Part shown: piece by piece, positions 24,966-33,931 of the stretch
Layout of the letters: each line of letters opens with the position of its first letter
Position numbering within the stretch: the stretch's first letter is position 1
Source of the DNA: JBAVQS01 sp049694275
GTDB taxonomy: Bacteria > Chloroflexota > Anaerolineae > UBA4142 > SHND01
NCBI GenBank assembly: GCA_049694275.1
Contig: JBAVQS010000064.1
Location: forward strand, 1-45,831
DNA length: 45,831 nucleotides
Reading direction: 5' to 3'
Notes under the pieces: model-generated
The model's input: the letters and a program-made list of their open reading frames with translations, nothing else
Database searches by the model: none
Told to the model about the DNA's origin: nothing
Program-made: the position numbers and the translations under genes

Positions 24966-26996
24966 CTAATTGCTCAGCCGCGGCGGCACGTAAAACCCGA
25001 TGTATTCTTTACCGGATGTCCGTGAAGGATAGACACTCATTACGCCCTGTGGGAAAATGGATTCCAAGGCCTGCAGGTTCTCTTGATCTTGTACGCTCAG
25101 GATATAAAGTCGCGGCGCCGGATCGTGCGAGGGGTCAGGCATCTCCTTGACATGCCAAAGAACATTATCCCATTCAATATTCCCAATATTGATGGCGACA
25201 TTGCGGGTATCCACCCAGTAGGGAAACGCGACAACCCAGGCATGGTCGATTTTTCCGCCATGTTGCACAAAATCGAGCATGGTCGCCGCCATCTCTGACG
25301 AGTTCCAGGAATTGGAACGGTACTGCTCATCGAATTTCACAAAATAGCGGGTATAGTTGAGCTGGACACTCACCGCCAAGAGCGCCAGGATCGCGACCCC
25401 GGCCAGCGCCCAGCCAAGCCGTCCCGGTATGTTCCGCAGCGCGCGCACGAGGCGGGACAGTGGCAGCGCGACGATGAGCAGTACGAAAGGAATAGCGCCG
25501 CCGGCCCGCACGACACTCGGGTTTTCGATTGGAAAGGCAATCGCCAGCGCCGAAGGGAGCAACAAGCCAACAAGCACGGCGAGGACATAGGCATAGACCT
25601 TTTCCCGGTAGCGCAGCCAACGGTACAAGCCATATCCGACGCCGAGCACAAACAGGCCGCCGCTCACCTCGTCCAGGACAGGCACGTCGGAAAGGGTATT
25701 CGGCCACGAGTGATCGCCCTCGACATTGAACATGAGCAGGTCGTTCTTGAGATTGTCGGCAAAGATAGCCACCGGATTGCCCGGAAGCGGGCGTTCTTCA
25801 TCTGACACGCGCGTTAGAACCCGCTGCCAAAAACTCTCTGGATGATCGACCATATAGCGGAACAACGGCATAAAGACGATCACCGAGAACAGAACAAGCA
25901 GCATAAAATTGGAACCAACGCGCCCTATTTCACGCCAATTTGCACGACGGCGAAGCGCCGCCCCAATATGCCCCTCTAACAATAGCCATAGTACAAAACA
26001 CCCGGCGACAACCAGCGGCGCGATCTTGAACGCATGATAACCGTACAGCCCCGCGCCCAAAAAGAGACCGGCGAGGAGGTAATCATTGCGCCGCTGGTAT
26101 TTGAGTGCGCGAAAGAAAAATAGAAACGTAAGCGCCGTAAAAAACGGGGTAAAGGGAAAGCGGAGGCCCATCCGCGCAATTCCAACACCCCAGAGATTGA
26201 TTGCGACAAAGGCGCCGGCCAACCACCCCACCCAATCGTCAAAGAGCACATGCCCGATGAAAAAAGTGACCGGGACAACCAATAGCCCGATGGTCGCCGT
26301 CACCCATTTGAGAGACATATAGTCAAGCCGATGGTGGATCAGAGCAATAAAAGAAGAGACCAGGTAGAACTCGAGCGGTTCACGTCCGGTATTTCGCGTG
26401 AAAAAGATCGGGCGCTTGCCGTTCAGAACATCATAAATGTCCTGGAGCTTTTCCGCATGGTCGCTCGTCATTTCACCAGGCACCTGGTCAAGGTGATAAT
26501 AATAGAAAAAGCCGCCGAGCAGAAGGAGCAAGATTAGTCCCCCCAGAATAAGATAGATATTCTTGACGTGGGGTCTGGTCGGACGCTCGGCAAACAGAAC
26601 GACAAAGGAAACAATGCTCAACACCCACAGGCTCACATTGAGCAGGGTAAAAGTATTATTGGTTGAAGTCAGAAAAGTAAATGCGGCCAGGGCAAGAGGA
26701 ACCGGAAGGAGTGCGCTCCGGTTGCGGAGAAAAACCGCGATGAAATCTTCACCTTGGGTTTTTCTCGCTGAAATTGTCGCATCCTCCGGCGGATCGTTCA
26801 ACTCGGCGGCCGGCACGAGTGTCCGGCGGTCCCCCATCATAAACACCCAGTAAATTAACGCCACGGCATACAGCACGGCCGCCGGCAAATAGAGATGCTG
26901 GGCCAAGAAAAACTGGCCGGTGATCGCCAGTAAAATTGCACCGACCAGAAAAACAATTGAAACGAGGTTCAGCCGGAAAAGAACACCCTGCTTCAT
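24966..26996 (-). CDS. GT39-like membrane glycosyltransferase
   Basis: The 676-aa polytopic protein has two N-terminal helices, then a pair near residues 95-135. The outer-loop segment PGEMTSDHAEKLQDIYDVLN occupies the usual catalytic acidic position (Asp-His instead of Asp-Glu). NTGREPLEFYLVSSFIALI and IARMGLRFPFTPFFTALTFL are further GT-C landmarks. The C-terminus is a soluble outer domain with DHAWVVAFPYWVDTRNVAIN. Its ATG directly follows the stop codon (TAA) of the methyltransferase gene, so translation is probably coupled. The DH rather than DE motif may mark a distinct subgroup; activity is likely but unproven. Confidence 0.78.
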   Translation of the reverse strand: MKQGVLFRLNLVSIVFLVGAILLAITGQFFLAQHLYLPAAVLYAVALIYWVFMMGDRRTLVPAAELNDPPEDATISARKTQGEDFIAVFLRNRSALLPVPLALAAFTFLTSTNNTFTLLNVSLWVLSIVSFVVLFAERPTRPHVKNIYLILGGLILLLLLGGFFYYYHLDQVPGEMTSDHAEKLQDIYDVLNGKRPIFFTRNTGREPLEFYLVSSFIALIHHRLDYMSLKWVTATIGLLVVPVTFFIGHVLFDDWVGWLAGAFVAINLWGVGIARMGLRFPFTPFFTALTFLFFFRALKYQRRNDYLLAGLFLGAGLYGYHAFKIAPLVVAGCFVLWLLLEGHIGAALRRRANWREIGRVGSNFMLLVLFSVIVFMPLFRYMVDHPESFWQRVLTRVSDEERPLPGNPVAIFADNLKNDLLMFNVEGDHSWPNTLSDVPVLDEVSGGLFVLGVGYGLYRWLRYREKVYAYVLAVLVGLLLPSALAIAFPIENPSVVRAGGAIPFVLLIVALPLSRLVRALRNIPGRLGWALAGVAILALLAVSVQLNYTRYFVKFDEQYRSNSWNSSEMAATMLDFVQHGGKIDHAWVVAFPYWVDTRNVAINIGNIEWDNVLWHVKEMPDPSHDPAPRLYILSVQDQENLQALESIFPQGVMSVYPSRTSGKEYIGFYVPPRLSN

Positions 26997-27701
26997 TTAT
27001 TTTCTTGCAACCACAATCACACTCTCGCCGAGCCGAACCGGCATCCAGGTTGTCGCCGTCAGCACCTGCACGGCGGCCGGTAGCCCAAAGAGAACGCGTT
27101 GGACCGCCGTCGGAATCACAGGCAGATAAGGCACATCCCACAGGCCGTCGCCGATCATTTTCAGAACCTGCAAGCCCGCCCCACGCGTTAACGCGGCCCA
27201 TTCCCCCGGCGCCTTGAGCGCGATATGCGTCTTGTCGTGCAGGGCGTACCAGCGTTCGCCCTTGAGTCCACGGAGGGCGCTCTCGGTATTGGGCGTTCCG
27301 AAAACGAAAATACCGCCCGGTTTCAAAAGGCGGGCAAATTGTCTGAATGCGCCGGGCGGGTCGGGCAAGTGCTCAACGACATGCTTGGCAACCAGTGCAT
27401 CGAAATATCCATCCGGGAACATCGCCAGCCCTTCAATGTCGGCGACCAGTACGCGGGCATGCGGCGCGTTCTCATGCGTACTCCGCACTGCATATTCCGA
27501 GATATCCGCGCCATACGTCTCGTAATGCCGGTCAAACATTCCCAGCAGGTGACCGAGGCCGCAGCCCACTTCGAGCAAGCGTCCACGCGGGACATGATGC
27601 TCGATAAGTTTGGCATAATAGCGTGTGCTCCACCAGTACATACTGGTAGGGCTATAGACCCATTTCTTGAAATAGATGTCGTCAAATGGCTGTTCGCTCA
27701 C
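26997..27701 (-). CDS. Class I SAM-dependent methyltransferase
   Basis: The 234-aa protein contains the SAM-binding motif LLEVGCGLGHLLGMF (about residues 40-54). Later come YGADISEYAVRS, MFPDGYFDALVAKHVVEHLP and LLKPGGIFVFGTPN, in the order expected of a methyltransferase 11/23 type fold. It starts with GTG at 27701 behind AGGAAGAG. The gene sits between a GT4 and three GT-C genes, so it may methylate a sugar or lipid-linked intermediate. No target-specific motif is visible. Confidence 0.85.
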   Translation of the reverse strand: MSEQPFDDIYFKKWVYSPTSMYWWSTRYYAKLIEHHVPRGRLLEVGCGLGHLLGMFDRHYETYGADISEYAVRSTHENAPHARVLVADIEGLAMFPDGYFDALVAKHVVEHLPDPPGAFRQFARLLKPGGIFVFGTPNTESALRGLKGERWYALHDKTHIALKAPGEWAALTRGAGLQVLKMIGDGLWDVPYLPVIPTAVQRVLFGLPAAVQVLTATTWMPVRLGESVIVVARK

Positions 27702-27747
27702 GTTGTCTCTTCCTGATCGCTCACTCGTTATGAATTACGTTAGGGAC

Positions 27748-28914
27748 CTATCTTGATGATGCGTTCTTTTTCTCTATCAGTTCCTCAAACAACCCGATAT
27801 ATTTCTTGACGGTCACGTCGAGGGCAAACATCTCTTCAATCTCGCTTCGAGGGCGCACATAGCGTGGGCGGTTCTCCAACACTCTGATAATCCCTTCGGC
27901 GAGACCGCGTGCATCCTTGATGGGCGCAATCTCGCCCATACCCGTCACACGCACCGGCTCGCGCACCCCCGGCAAATTCGAGGCGACCACCGGCGTGCCC
28001 GAGAGCATCGCCTCAATCTGCACCAGCCCAAAAGATTCGGTCGAGTTGATGCTTGGGACGGTCAGCACATCACAGGCGTTAAAGAAATTGCCCATCTCCC
28101 GGTTCGGAACCAGTCCCAGGAATTCGAGGTGGTCGCGATATTTCTGGATCAACGGTTGGAGCCGCTCCCACACGTTCTCGCCAATGACATCCTGATAGGG
28201 ACCGGCAAACAGATACTTGACACGCGGAAATTTTTCGCGCACGTAAGGAAGCGAATGGATGAGGTAATCAACCCCCTTTTCCTCGGCAAAGCGTGCGGCA
28301 AAGCCAACCACAGGACACCCGTCCACCTGATATTTGGCGCGCAACTGTTGGACCGCTTCAGGCTGGGGTGGAGGCATCTCAACCGGCGGATAGACGACGA
28401 ATATCTTGTTTTTGAATTGCGACAGGAGGGGCGAATGCATCGCGTAATCCTGCGTATACGCGACGATACGGTCGGCGAACACTCCTCCTACCCAGTTCGT
28501 CGCATAGGTCATCCGGTCAATCACCCGGTTCACCAGACCAGGGGGCAGTTGTAAATCACAGTGATAGGTCAATATCACCGGCCTGTTCGCCAGCACCCGC
28601 CCGATAAAAGACATTGCGCCCGCTTCAGCCTGCGGCAAATGCACGCTGACCACGTCGTGCTCCCGCGCAAGCGCCAGGTAACGCAACGTAATGCCGGGCT
28701 GGATGACCCCCTTGCTCAGCTTGAATGCGACCGGCGAGCGGATGATATGCACACCGTCGACCGTCTCTTCGTATGGCAGATCACGGCGAAAGTGTGCGGT
28801 CAGAACAGTAACCTGGTGCCCACGCTCCGCCAGGGCACGGGCCAAGCGCTGGACATAGATCGTCAGGCCGCTGATATGCGGCTGGTAATAGGTCAGCGCA
28901 ATCAGTATCTTCAT
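27748..28914 (-). CDS. Family 4 glycosyltransferase (GT-B fold)
   Basis: The 388-aa protein begins with YYQPHISGLTIYVQRLARAL and the typical N-terminal Rossmann half of GT4 enzymes (VTVLTAHF, GVHIIRSP). The C-terminal half has VVGFAARFAEEKGVDYLIHS, EFLGLVPNREMGNFFNACDV and ESFGLVQIEAMLSGTPVVAS, the last containing the ExxxxxxxE catalytic/donor-binding motif. It should add a hexose or related sugar to a lipid-linked or other acceptor at the inner membrane face. The gene follows the epimerase gene by 23 bp and precedes the methyltransferase by 46 bp, consistent with a shared operon. Donor and acceptor are unknown. Confidence 0.88.
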   Translation of the reverse strand: MKILIALTYYQPHISGLTIYVQRLARALAERGHQVTVLTAHFRRDLPYEETVDGVHIIRSPVAFKLSKGVIQPGITLRYLALAREHDVVSVHLPQAEAGAMSFIGRVLANRPVILTYHCDLQLPPGLVNRVIDRMTYATNWVGGVFADRIVAYTQDYAMHSPLLSQFKNKIFVVYPPVEMPPPQPEAVQQLRAKYQVDGCPVVGFAARFAEEKGVDYLIHSLPYVREKFPRVKYLFAGPYQDVIGENVWERLQPLIQKYRDHLEFLGLVPNREMGNFFNACDVLTVPSINSTESFGLVQIEAMLSGTPVVASNLPGVREPVRVTGMGEIAPIKDARGLAEGIIRVLENRPRYVRPRSEIEEMFALDVTVKKYIGLFEELIEKKNASSR

Positions 28915-28937
28915 TCAACAAACACTTCTAGACAAGG

Positions 28938-29957
28938 TTAGCTAAAGAGGGGTCGATTCTCAACGACCCAACGGTACAATTGCTCGATCCCTTGATCCAG
29001 GCCGACCTTTTGCTTCCAGCCCAGCTCGCGCTCGGCTTGAGAAACATCATAGATGCACACCTTTTGATCGCCCGGTCGCCAATCACCGTGTGCGACAGGG
29101 ATCGGGCGCCCGAGCAGCTGCGCAAGCCGGGGGGCAAACTCTTGCCAGACCGAGATCGTCCGGCCTGGCCCACCGCCCATGTTGTATACATGCCCCGCCG
29201 TACGATCGATGTTGACCACCGCCGCGTCATACGCGTCGATCAGATCCTCCACGAACAGCATATCGCGCACCTGCTTGCCATCACCATAGATCGTAATCGG
29301 ACGGCCGAGCACGGCCGCAATGACAAACCAGGCCATCCATCCCTGATCCTCGACCCCAAACTGACGAATCCCATAGATGGCCGACTGGCGCAAGACGACG
29401 CTGCGCAAGCCATAGATACGCGAGTAATCGCGGACGTACTGATCCGCCGCGCCCTTGCTGCACCCATAAGGGGAGTGAAAATCGAGCGGCTGATCTTCGC
29501 CAAATCCCTGGATGTCGCGATAAGCATAGCGCGTCGGCAGTTCGACAATTTCCAGGTCCTCCATCGCGCCGTACACCTTGTTCGTCGACGCATAGAGAAA
29601 AATGGGATTGCGGCCAGCGACACGCGCGGCTTCCAGCGTGTTAAAGGTCCCCAAGGCATTGATCTCAAAGTCAGTCCGTGGGTCCGTGACCGAAGTGGTC
29701 ACCGCAACCTGCGCCGCCAGGTGATAAATGATATCGGCGTCCCGCGCAGCGGCCTTGATCGCGTCCGCATCGCGCACATCGCCTCGAATCACTCTGAATT
29801 TGTCGCCGTACAACGATTCCAGCCATGCGGCATTCTTTTCCGAGCCACGGCGGGAGAGATTATCAAACGCGACGACGTCTTCCCCTCGCGCCAGTAGACG
29901 ATTCATCAGGTTCGATCCAATAAAGCCGCAGCCTCCGGTCACAAGCGTTCTAGTCAA
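28938..29957 (-). CDS. CDP-paratose 2-epimerase-like extended SDR (NAD-dependent epimerase)
   Basis: The 339-aa protein has the NAD-binding TGGCGFIGSN (residues 7-16), the active-site YxxxK (Y164, K168) and STNKVYG around 124-130. GEDQPLDFHSPYGCSKGAAD and YGIRQFGVEDQGWMAWF match the CDP-paratose 2-epimerase (TyvE/RfbE) group closely. That enzyme converts CDP-paratose to CDP-tyvelose. No CDP-glucose 4,6-dehydratase or CDP-paratose synthase is present in the window, so the substrate could differ. The likely start is TTG at 29957 with AGGAG 7 nt upstream; a nearby ATG is out of frame and hits a stop at once. Confidence 0.8.
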   Translation of the reverse strand: MTRTLVTGGCGFIGSNLMNRLLARGEDVVAFDNLSRRGSEKNAAWLESLYGDKFRVIRGDVRDADAIKAAARDADIIYHLAAQVAVTTSVTDPRTDFEINALGTFNTLEAARVAGRNPIFLYASTNKVYGAMEDLEIVELPTRYAYRDIQGFGEDQPLDFHSPYGCSKGAADQYVRDYSRIYGLRSVVLRQSAIYGIRQFGVEDQGWMAWFVIAAVLGRPITIYGDGKQVRDMLFVEDLIDAYDAAVVNIDRTAGHVYNMGGGPGRTISVWQEFAPRLAQLLGRPIPVAHGDWRPGDQKVCIYDVSQAERELGWKQKVGLDQGIEQLYRWVVENRPLFS

Positions 29958-29990
29958 AAGGCATCTCCTAAAATCAAATGATAGATGGGG

Positions 29991-31007
29991 TCATGCATCG
30001 GTCGGCGCGGGCGAAGGCGTATCCGCGCCCATACGAACCTTTTGGAGCTGCCCGTACGACAACCCCTCGCGCCACATAAAGAACACGCCCAGCACCATCA
30101 ACCAGAGATAGACATAGGCGTGAATCACCAGGGCAAAAGCCAGGGCTTTCGCAGGGTCTATTTTATAGACCTGGACAAGCGCCTGCTGTGCGACATAATC
30201 AAAAACTCCTACTTGCCCCGGCGTGGGCACAACGGTGACGCCAAGGGAAGTGGCAACCAACACCAGCGCCGCCGCATCAAAGCCCAGCGGGATGCCCATC
30301 GCCAACATGACCACCCAATTCAAGAGGGCCGCAAAAAACCAGACGATAAGCGACCAGACAATCACTCCGACCAGCGGGCGCCACGAATGCAGCACCCCAA
30401 ACCCGTCAATCAGGCTTTCAATGATATGCCAGATTGAATCGCGCTGCAAAAACTTGACCGGCGCAGTGAGACGCTTGAGCAATTTGACTGCCCGCTCGCG
30501 GTTTAACGAAATGAGCGCAAAGGCAATCAGCGCAACCACCCCGGCGCCTCCCAAAACCGCGCCCCATTTCCGAGCGTCATCCGGAATCTGCGGGATAATC
30601 GGCAGGAGGATGATCAAAAAGAGCACGACGGTGACCATGTCCATCAACCGCTCGACCATCACACTTGACAGGGAACGGGCGACCGGGACTCCTTCGCTAC
30701 GCGCCAGCAAAGCAGGCCGCACCACATCACCCGCCCGGAGCGGAGTGATATTGCTAAGGAAATAACCGATGCTGAGCATGGCCAGCACTTTGCTCCAGCG
30801 CACATGATACGGCGTATGGAGCAACTGCCAGCGCCAGACCCGCGACCCAAAGCTCAACCAGAACACAACCAACGCCGGAATGGCGAAAAACAGGTTGATA
30901 TGCGTCAGCGCCTGCGCGAGTTCGTCAAATTTAATGCCCTGAAAGGCAAAATAGAGCGAGATGACGATCGCCGCCAGCCCGATCCAGAATTGTTTTGTTT
31001 TGAACAA
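29991..31007 (-). CDS. Flippase-like membrane protein (LPG-synthase TM family, UPF0104)
   Basis: The 338-aa protein has about eight hydrophobic helices and the PF03706 signature NITPLRAGDVVRPALLARSE followed by SSVMVERLMDMVTVV. ATSLGVTVVPTPGQVGVFDY near the C-terminus is another family landmark. Members are polytopic proteins proposed to flip or process lipid-linked substrates; the family name comes from the N-terminal half of MprF. The preferred start is TTG at 31007, with GGAGAAG ahead of it. It is separated by 33 bp from the epimerase gene and is a paralogue of the truncated gene at 1-491. In this glycan locus a role in lipid-carrier translocation is plausible but not shown. Confidence 0.85.
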   Translation of the reverse strand: MFKTKQFWIGLAAIVISLYFAFQGIKFDELAQALTHINLFFAIPALVVFWLSFGSRVWRWQLLHTPYHVRWSKVLAMLSIGYFLSNITPLRAGDVVRPALLARSEGVPVARSLSSVMVERLMDMVTVVLFLIILLPIIPQIPDDARKWGAVLGGAGVVALIAFALISLNRERAVKLLKRLTAPVKFLQRDSIWHIIESLIDGFGVLHSWRPLVGVIVWSLIVWFFAALLNWVVMLAMGIPLGFDAAALVLVATSLGVTVVPTPGQVGVFDYVAQQALVQVYKIDPAKALAFALVIHAYVYLWLMVLGVFFMWREGLSYGQLQKVRMGADTPSPAPTDA

Positions 31008-31021
31008 GCCACTTCTCCATA

Positions 31022-31123
31022 AAAACTGTGCTATTTTAGCATCCTACCGTCAAACGGGCAAACAGACAGGCCGCAGGCCACAAGCCACAAGTCGCAAGCA
31101 CCTTGTAGCCTGCAACCTACTCG
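31022..31123. repeat. Intergenic stretch with decayed short repeats and a small palindrome
   Basis: This 100-bp gap holds the perfect palindrome TGCTA-3 nt-TAGCA near 31030-31043. It also has a degenerate run of CCACAAG-like units between about 31075 and 31105. On the minus strand, TAAAAT within the palindrome could be a -10 for the flippase gene, but the -35 is poor (TTTGCC, 18 bp upstream). No coding potential was seen. Confidence 0.35.
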
Positions 31124-33064
31124 CTACTTGCCCAGCGCCTCGCGCAGCTCGGATTGCGTCAGGGGGCGCGTTTTGACGAAAATCAATGGCTGGGGATGAT
31201 CGTAAACCGTCAGACTCTCGTCGGCGAAACCCCAGTTCCAGAGTGCTCTTGTCCCCGATGCAAGTGGAATCGAGGTCGCAAACGGCAGCCCCTGCCAGGG
31301 ATTATCGGTTATCTGCCAGTCCCCTATCTGGATGTCATTTCGCGCGGTTGCCGCGAGCGTATAGCCAAGCTCTCCATTAAATAGCTTTTGATAATAGCGC
31401 ACGGTCAGCGGATACCGATCCGCCAACCGTCCGACACTCCCATACCCGCGCTGGCTTGCGATGACGACAACATCGGCTCTGGCAAGCGTCTGCGCCAGAC
31501 TGTTACGTTTATTCTCATCATCCGGGTCCTGTATCGGCAACGTCAGCGCTGGATATTCCGATCCAGTCCGCACCACCCCATCGACCGACGCCTGCACCGG
31601 CAATGCATCATCCCACTGCTCGATCGCAAGCGTCGCACCAGGCTGCACATTTTCAAACATCCAGCGCGAAACCGTCAGCCAGGGATGCTCGCGACCATAG
31701 GTTGACACAAAGGCAAAGGCATATACGAGCGACAGGGTCAATACCGCCATTGTTCCGACACCGACGATGACCCGGCCCCAGCCCCTGTTCACAAGCGCCC
31801 CTGTCGAAATCGCCCGCGCGGCCATCAGGTAGAGCACCGGTAAAAGCGGCAAGAGATAACGCGGGTATTTGACATACTGTGCGCCTATCGCCAGGAAATA
31901 GACCAGGGCCCAGAATAAAAGAAAAAGCGAGGCCCCATCGCGCTTGCGATAGGCCTGATAAAGAAACAACGCGCCGCCCCCCCAAACCACAATCCCAAGC
32001 GGTAAGCCCATACCCCAGATTGCGCTCTGGGCAATTTGATAAAGGAAGGGAATGGTGTTGGCATACTGGCGCGTATACGGATAATCGAGCCAGCCACGGG
32101 CAACCAGCCCCTCTCGTCCTACTGCAATTACAAACTGAATGCCGTCAATCACTGCATACGGCTGAGTGACAATGAAAACGGCGAGTGCAATTCCGCCAAG
32201 CTGGCATAACGGACGGCGCAGGATCCCCCAGATGTAGATGATTTTTACTCTGATCGTACCGGGCGGTATGCGCGCCCCTGAAACATGCCAGATGGCAAAC
32301 GCGATGGGCGCGACCAGCGGGAGCGCGCTCACTTTGGTGGCCAGGGCCAACCCCAACATCACCCCACACACCATCCCCCATCGATTGTGGCTGGGCGATC
32401 CATGGGAGTCGCCCGGCCCGGGATCCCGTGGGAGGGGCCATTTCTTGCGCTCGAACAGAGCCCCTGCCGGATGAGCGCCTTTTGAGATTTCCCCCATCCG
32501 CCACGCCGCATAGAGGGTTGCCATGACGAAAAAGGTGAGAACCGTATCTACGGTGTAAAAGTGCGCGAGCTGGATGTGCAGCACCGTCACCGAAATACCC
32601 GCCGCCGCCGCCAGCCCAACCCACGAGCCGTACACTCGTTTACCTAATGCATAGGTCAGGCATATCGTCCCAAGATCGAACAGGCCGGAGATCGCACGGC
32701 CAAAGACGATCCAGCGCGCTAGAAAATCATTCGCCCAGGGACCGGTGAGATTGGACGGCGGGGCGAAGGGCGCAATGAGACGCAAGAGATAGATCGGGAA
32801 TGAGCCATACGCAAAAAAGTGCGGATTGAGCGGACTGGAAGGGGAAAAGAACTCGGAAAGCGAATGCGGCCAATCCAGGTTCGAGGCAACCATCGCAATC
32901 TGCCGTTCGTCAGGATGAAACAGATAGCCGGCATCCCAGCCTAGCCCGTACCAGCGCAGGGTTGCGCCGGCGACGAGCACCAGGACGAACAGGATCGCTT
33001 CCAGCCATCGATTGCGAATTAACTGCGGACTCGACATCGCGGCGGGGATTCTAACACCAGCCAC
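31124..33064 (-). CDS. GT39-like membrane glycosyltransferase (ArnT/PMT_2 type)
   Basis: The 646-aa protein has about twelve helices and the GT-C motif LFHPDERQIAMVASNL in the first outer loop. IVFGRAISGLFDLGTICLTY and LAHFYTVDTVLTFFVMATL follow. The soluble C-terminus has MFENVQPGATLAIEQWDDAL and ENVQPG-type features shared with the fusion protein at 9869-14998. The latter looks like this protein joined to a DUF2298 domain. The start is uncertain: GTG 33064 gives the length above, and ATG 33037 gives 637 aa; neither has a strong Shine-Dalgarno sequence. It probably uses a polyprenyl-phosphate sugar. It is the first gene of the glycan island in the direction of transcription. Confidence 0.82.
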   Translation of the reverse strand: MAGVRIPAAMSSPQLIRNRWLEAILFVLVLVAGATLRWYGLGWDAGYLFHPDERQIAMVASNLDWPHSLSEFFSPSSPLNPHFFAYGSFPIYLLRLIAPFAPPSNLTGPWANDFLARWIVFGRAISGLFDLGTICLTYALGKRVYGSWVGLAAAAGISVTVLHIQLAHFYTVDTVLTFFVMATLYAAWRMGEISKGAHPAGALFERKKWPLPRDPGPGDSHGSPSHNRWGMVCGVMLGLALATKVSALPLVAPIAFAIWHVSGARIPPGTIRVKIIYIWGILRRPLCQLGGIALAVFIVTQPYAVIDGIQFVIAVGREGLVARGWLDYPYTRQYANTIPFLYQIAQSAIWGMGLPLGIVVWGGGALFLYQAYRKRDGASLFLLFWALVYFLAIGAQYVKYPRYLLPLLPVLYLMAARAISTGALVNRGWGRVIVGVGTMAVLTLSLVYAFAFVSTYGREHPWLTVSRWMFENVQPGATLAIEQWDDALPVQASVDGVVRTGSEYPALTLPIQDPDDENKRNSLAQTLARADVVVIASQRGYGSVGRLADRYPLTVRYYQKLFNGELGYTLAATARNDIQIGDWQITDNPWQGLPFATSIPLASGTRALWNWGFADESLTVYDHPQPLIFVKTRPLTQSELREALGK

Positions 33065-33109
33065 TCATATCGGCAAGCAGAGAATAAAGAAAAAGAACAG
33101 CCGTCCAGA

Positions 33110-33931
33110 TCATGGCTGCTCTTGCATGGGCGTTTCCTCTGGCAGATTCTCCTCGGCCGGCCGCTGCTCGCGCATCGCCTGAACTGCGGCCCAGAATTCA
33201 GGGGTTGAAAAGAGCTGCAACTGAGCCTCTTTTGCTTGCCGCAGCGAGGTCGCAAGGTCTATGTCAAAACTCGAATTGAGCAAGCGCTTGGCCTGCCGCA
33301 CGGCCGGGGCGGGCAGCGCGGCGAACTGGGTTGCCCACTTGCGCGCCAGACCGATCAGGTCTCCGTGCTCGGAAACCCGGTTGACCAGCCCGATGCGCAC
33401 CGCCTCCATCGCGCTAATGTTACGCGGCCGCAAGATAATTTCTTTGGCCCATGCGGCGCCCACAGTTCGCACCAGGCGCGGAATCCCGCCTACATCCGGG
33501 ATGATGCCGAGCCTGAGCTCTGGCATCCCGAACAGGGCACGCGTGGACGCGACGCGAAAGTCGGTGCAAAGAATCAATTCGATTCCGATGCCCAAAGTAG
33601 TTCCGTTGATCGCCGCTATGGTGACCTGCGGGAGATTCTCAAGCGCATTAAACACCGCCTGCCAGTGGTCGATCAAGGCAGGCAGATCCTGCGGCTGAAT
33701 CGTCTTGCCAATCTGGCCGAACACATTCAGGTCAAGCCCCGAGCTAAAAGCCCGCCCCGTGGCCGTGATAATGACGGCGCGGGTTCCGGAATCTTGCGCT
33801 AACTGTTCACAGGCAGCGCCCAGTTCATCCATCAACAGCGGCGAGACCGCGTTCATGGTCTGTGGACGATTCAGGGTCACCGTGGTGATACGATCGACCG
33901 TATCCAACTTGAGGGTTTTGAAGAGGTTCAT
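33110..33931 (-). CDS. Enoyl-CoA hydratase/isomerase family protein
   Basis: The 273-aa crotonase-fold protein has the oxyanion-hole segment GRAFSSGLDLNVF (about 59-71) and INGTTLGIGIELILCTDF. The latter carries Glu118 at the first hydratase Glu position. PELRLGIIPDVGGIPRLV has Glu138 and Asp146, the spacing seen in dienoyl-CoA isomerases. It could therefore hydrate enoyl-CoA or isomerise a dienoyl-CoA. The longer frame to 33997 overlaps the OsmC gene by 70 nt. ATG 33931 is preferred because it overlaps that gene's stop in an ATGA, coupling translation. The C-terminus is an acidic, Pro/Glu-rich tail. Confidence 0.85.
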   Translation of the reverse strand: MNLFKTLKLDTVDRITTVTLNRPQTMNAVSPLLMDELGAACEQLAQDSGTRAVIITATGRAFSSGLDLNVFGQIGKTIQPQDLPALIDHWQAVFNALENLPQVTIAAINGTTLGIGIELILCTDFRVASTRALFGMPELRLGIIPDVGGIPRLVRTVGAAWAKEIILRPRNISAMEAVRIGLVNRVSEHGDLIGLARKWATQFAALPAPAVRQAKRLLNSSFDIDLATSLRQAKEAQLQLFSTPEFWAAVQAMREQRPAEENLPEETPMQEQP

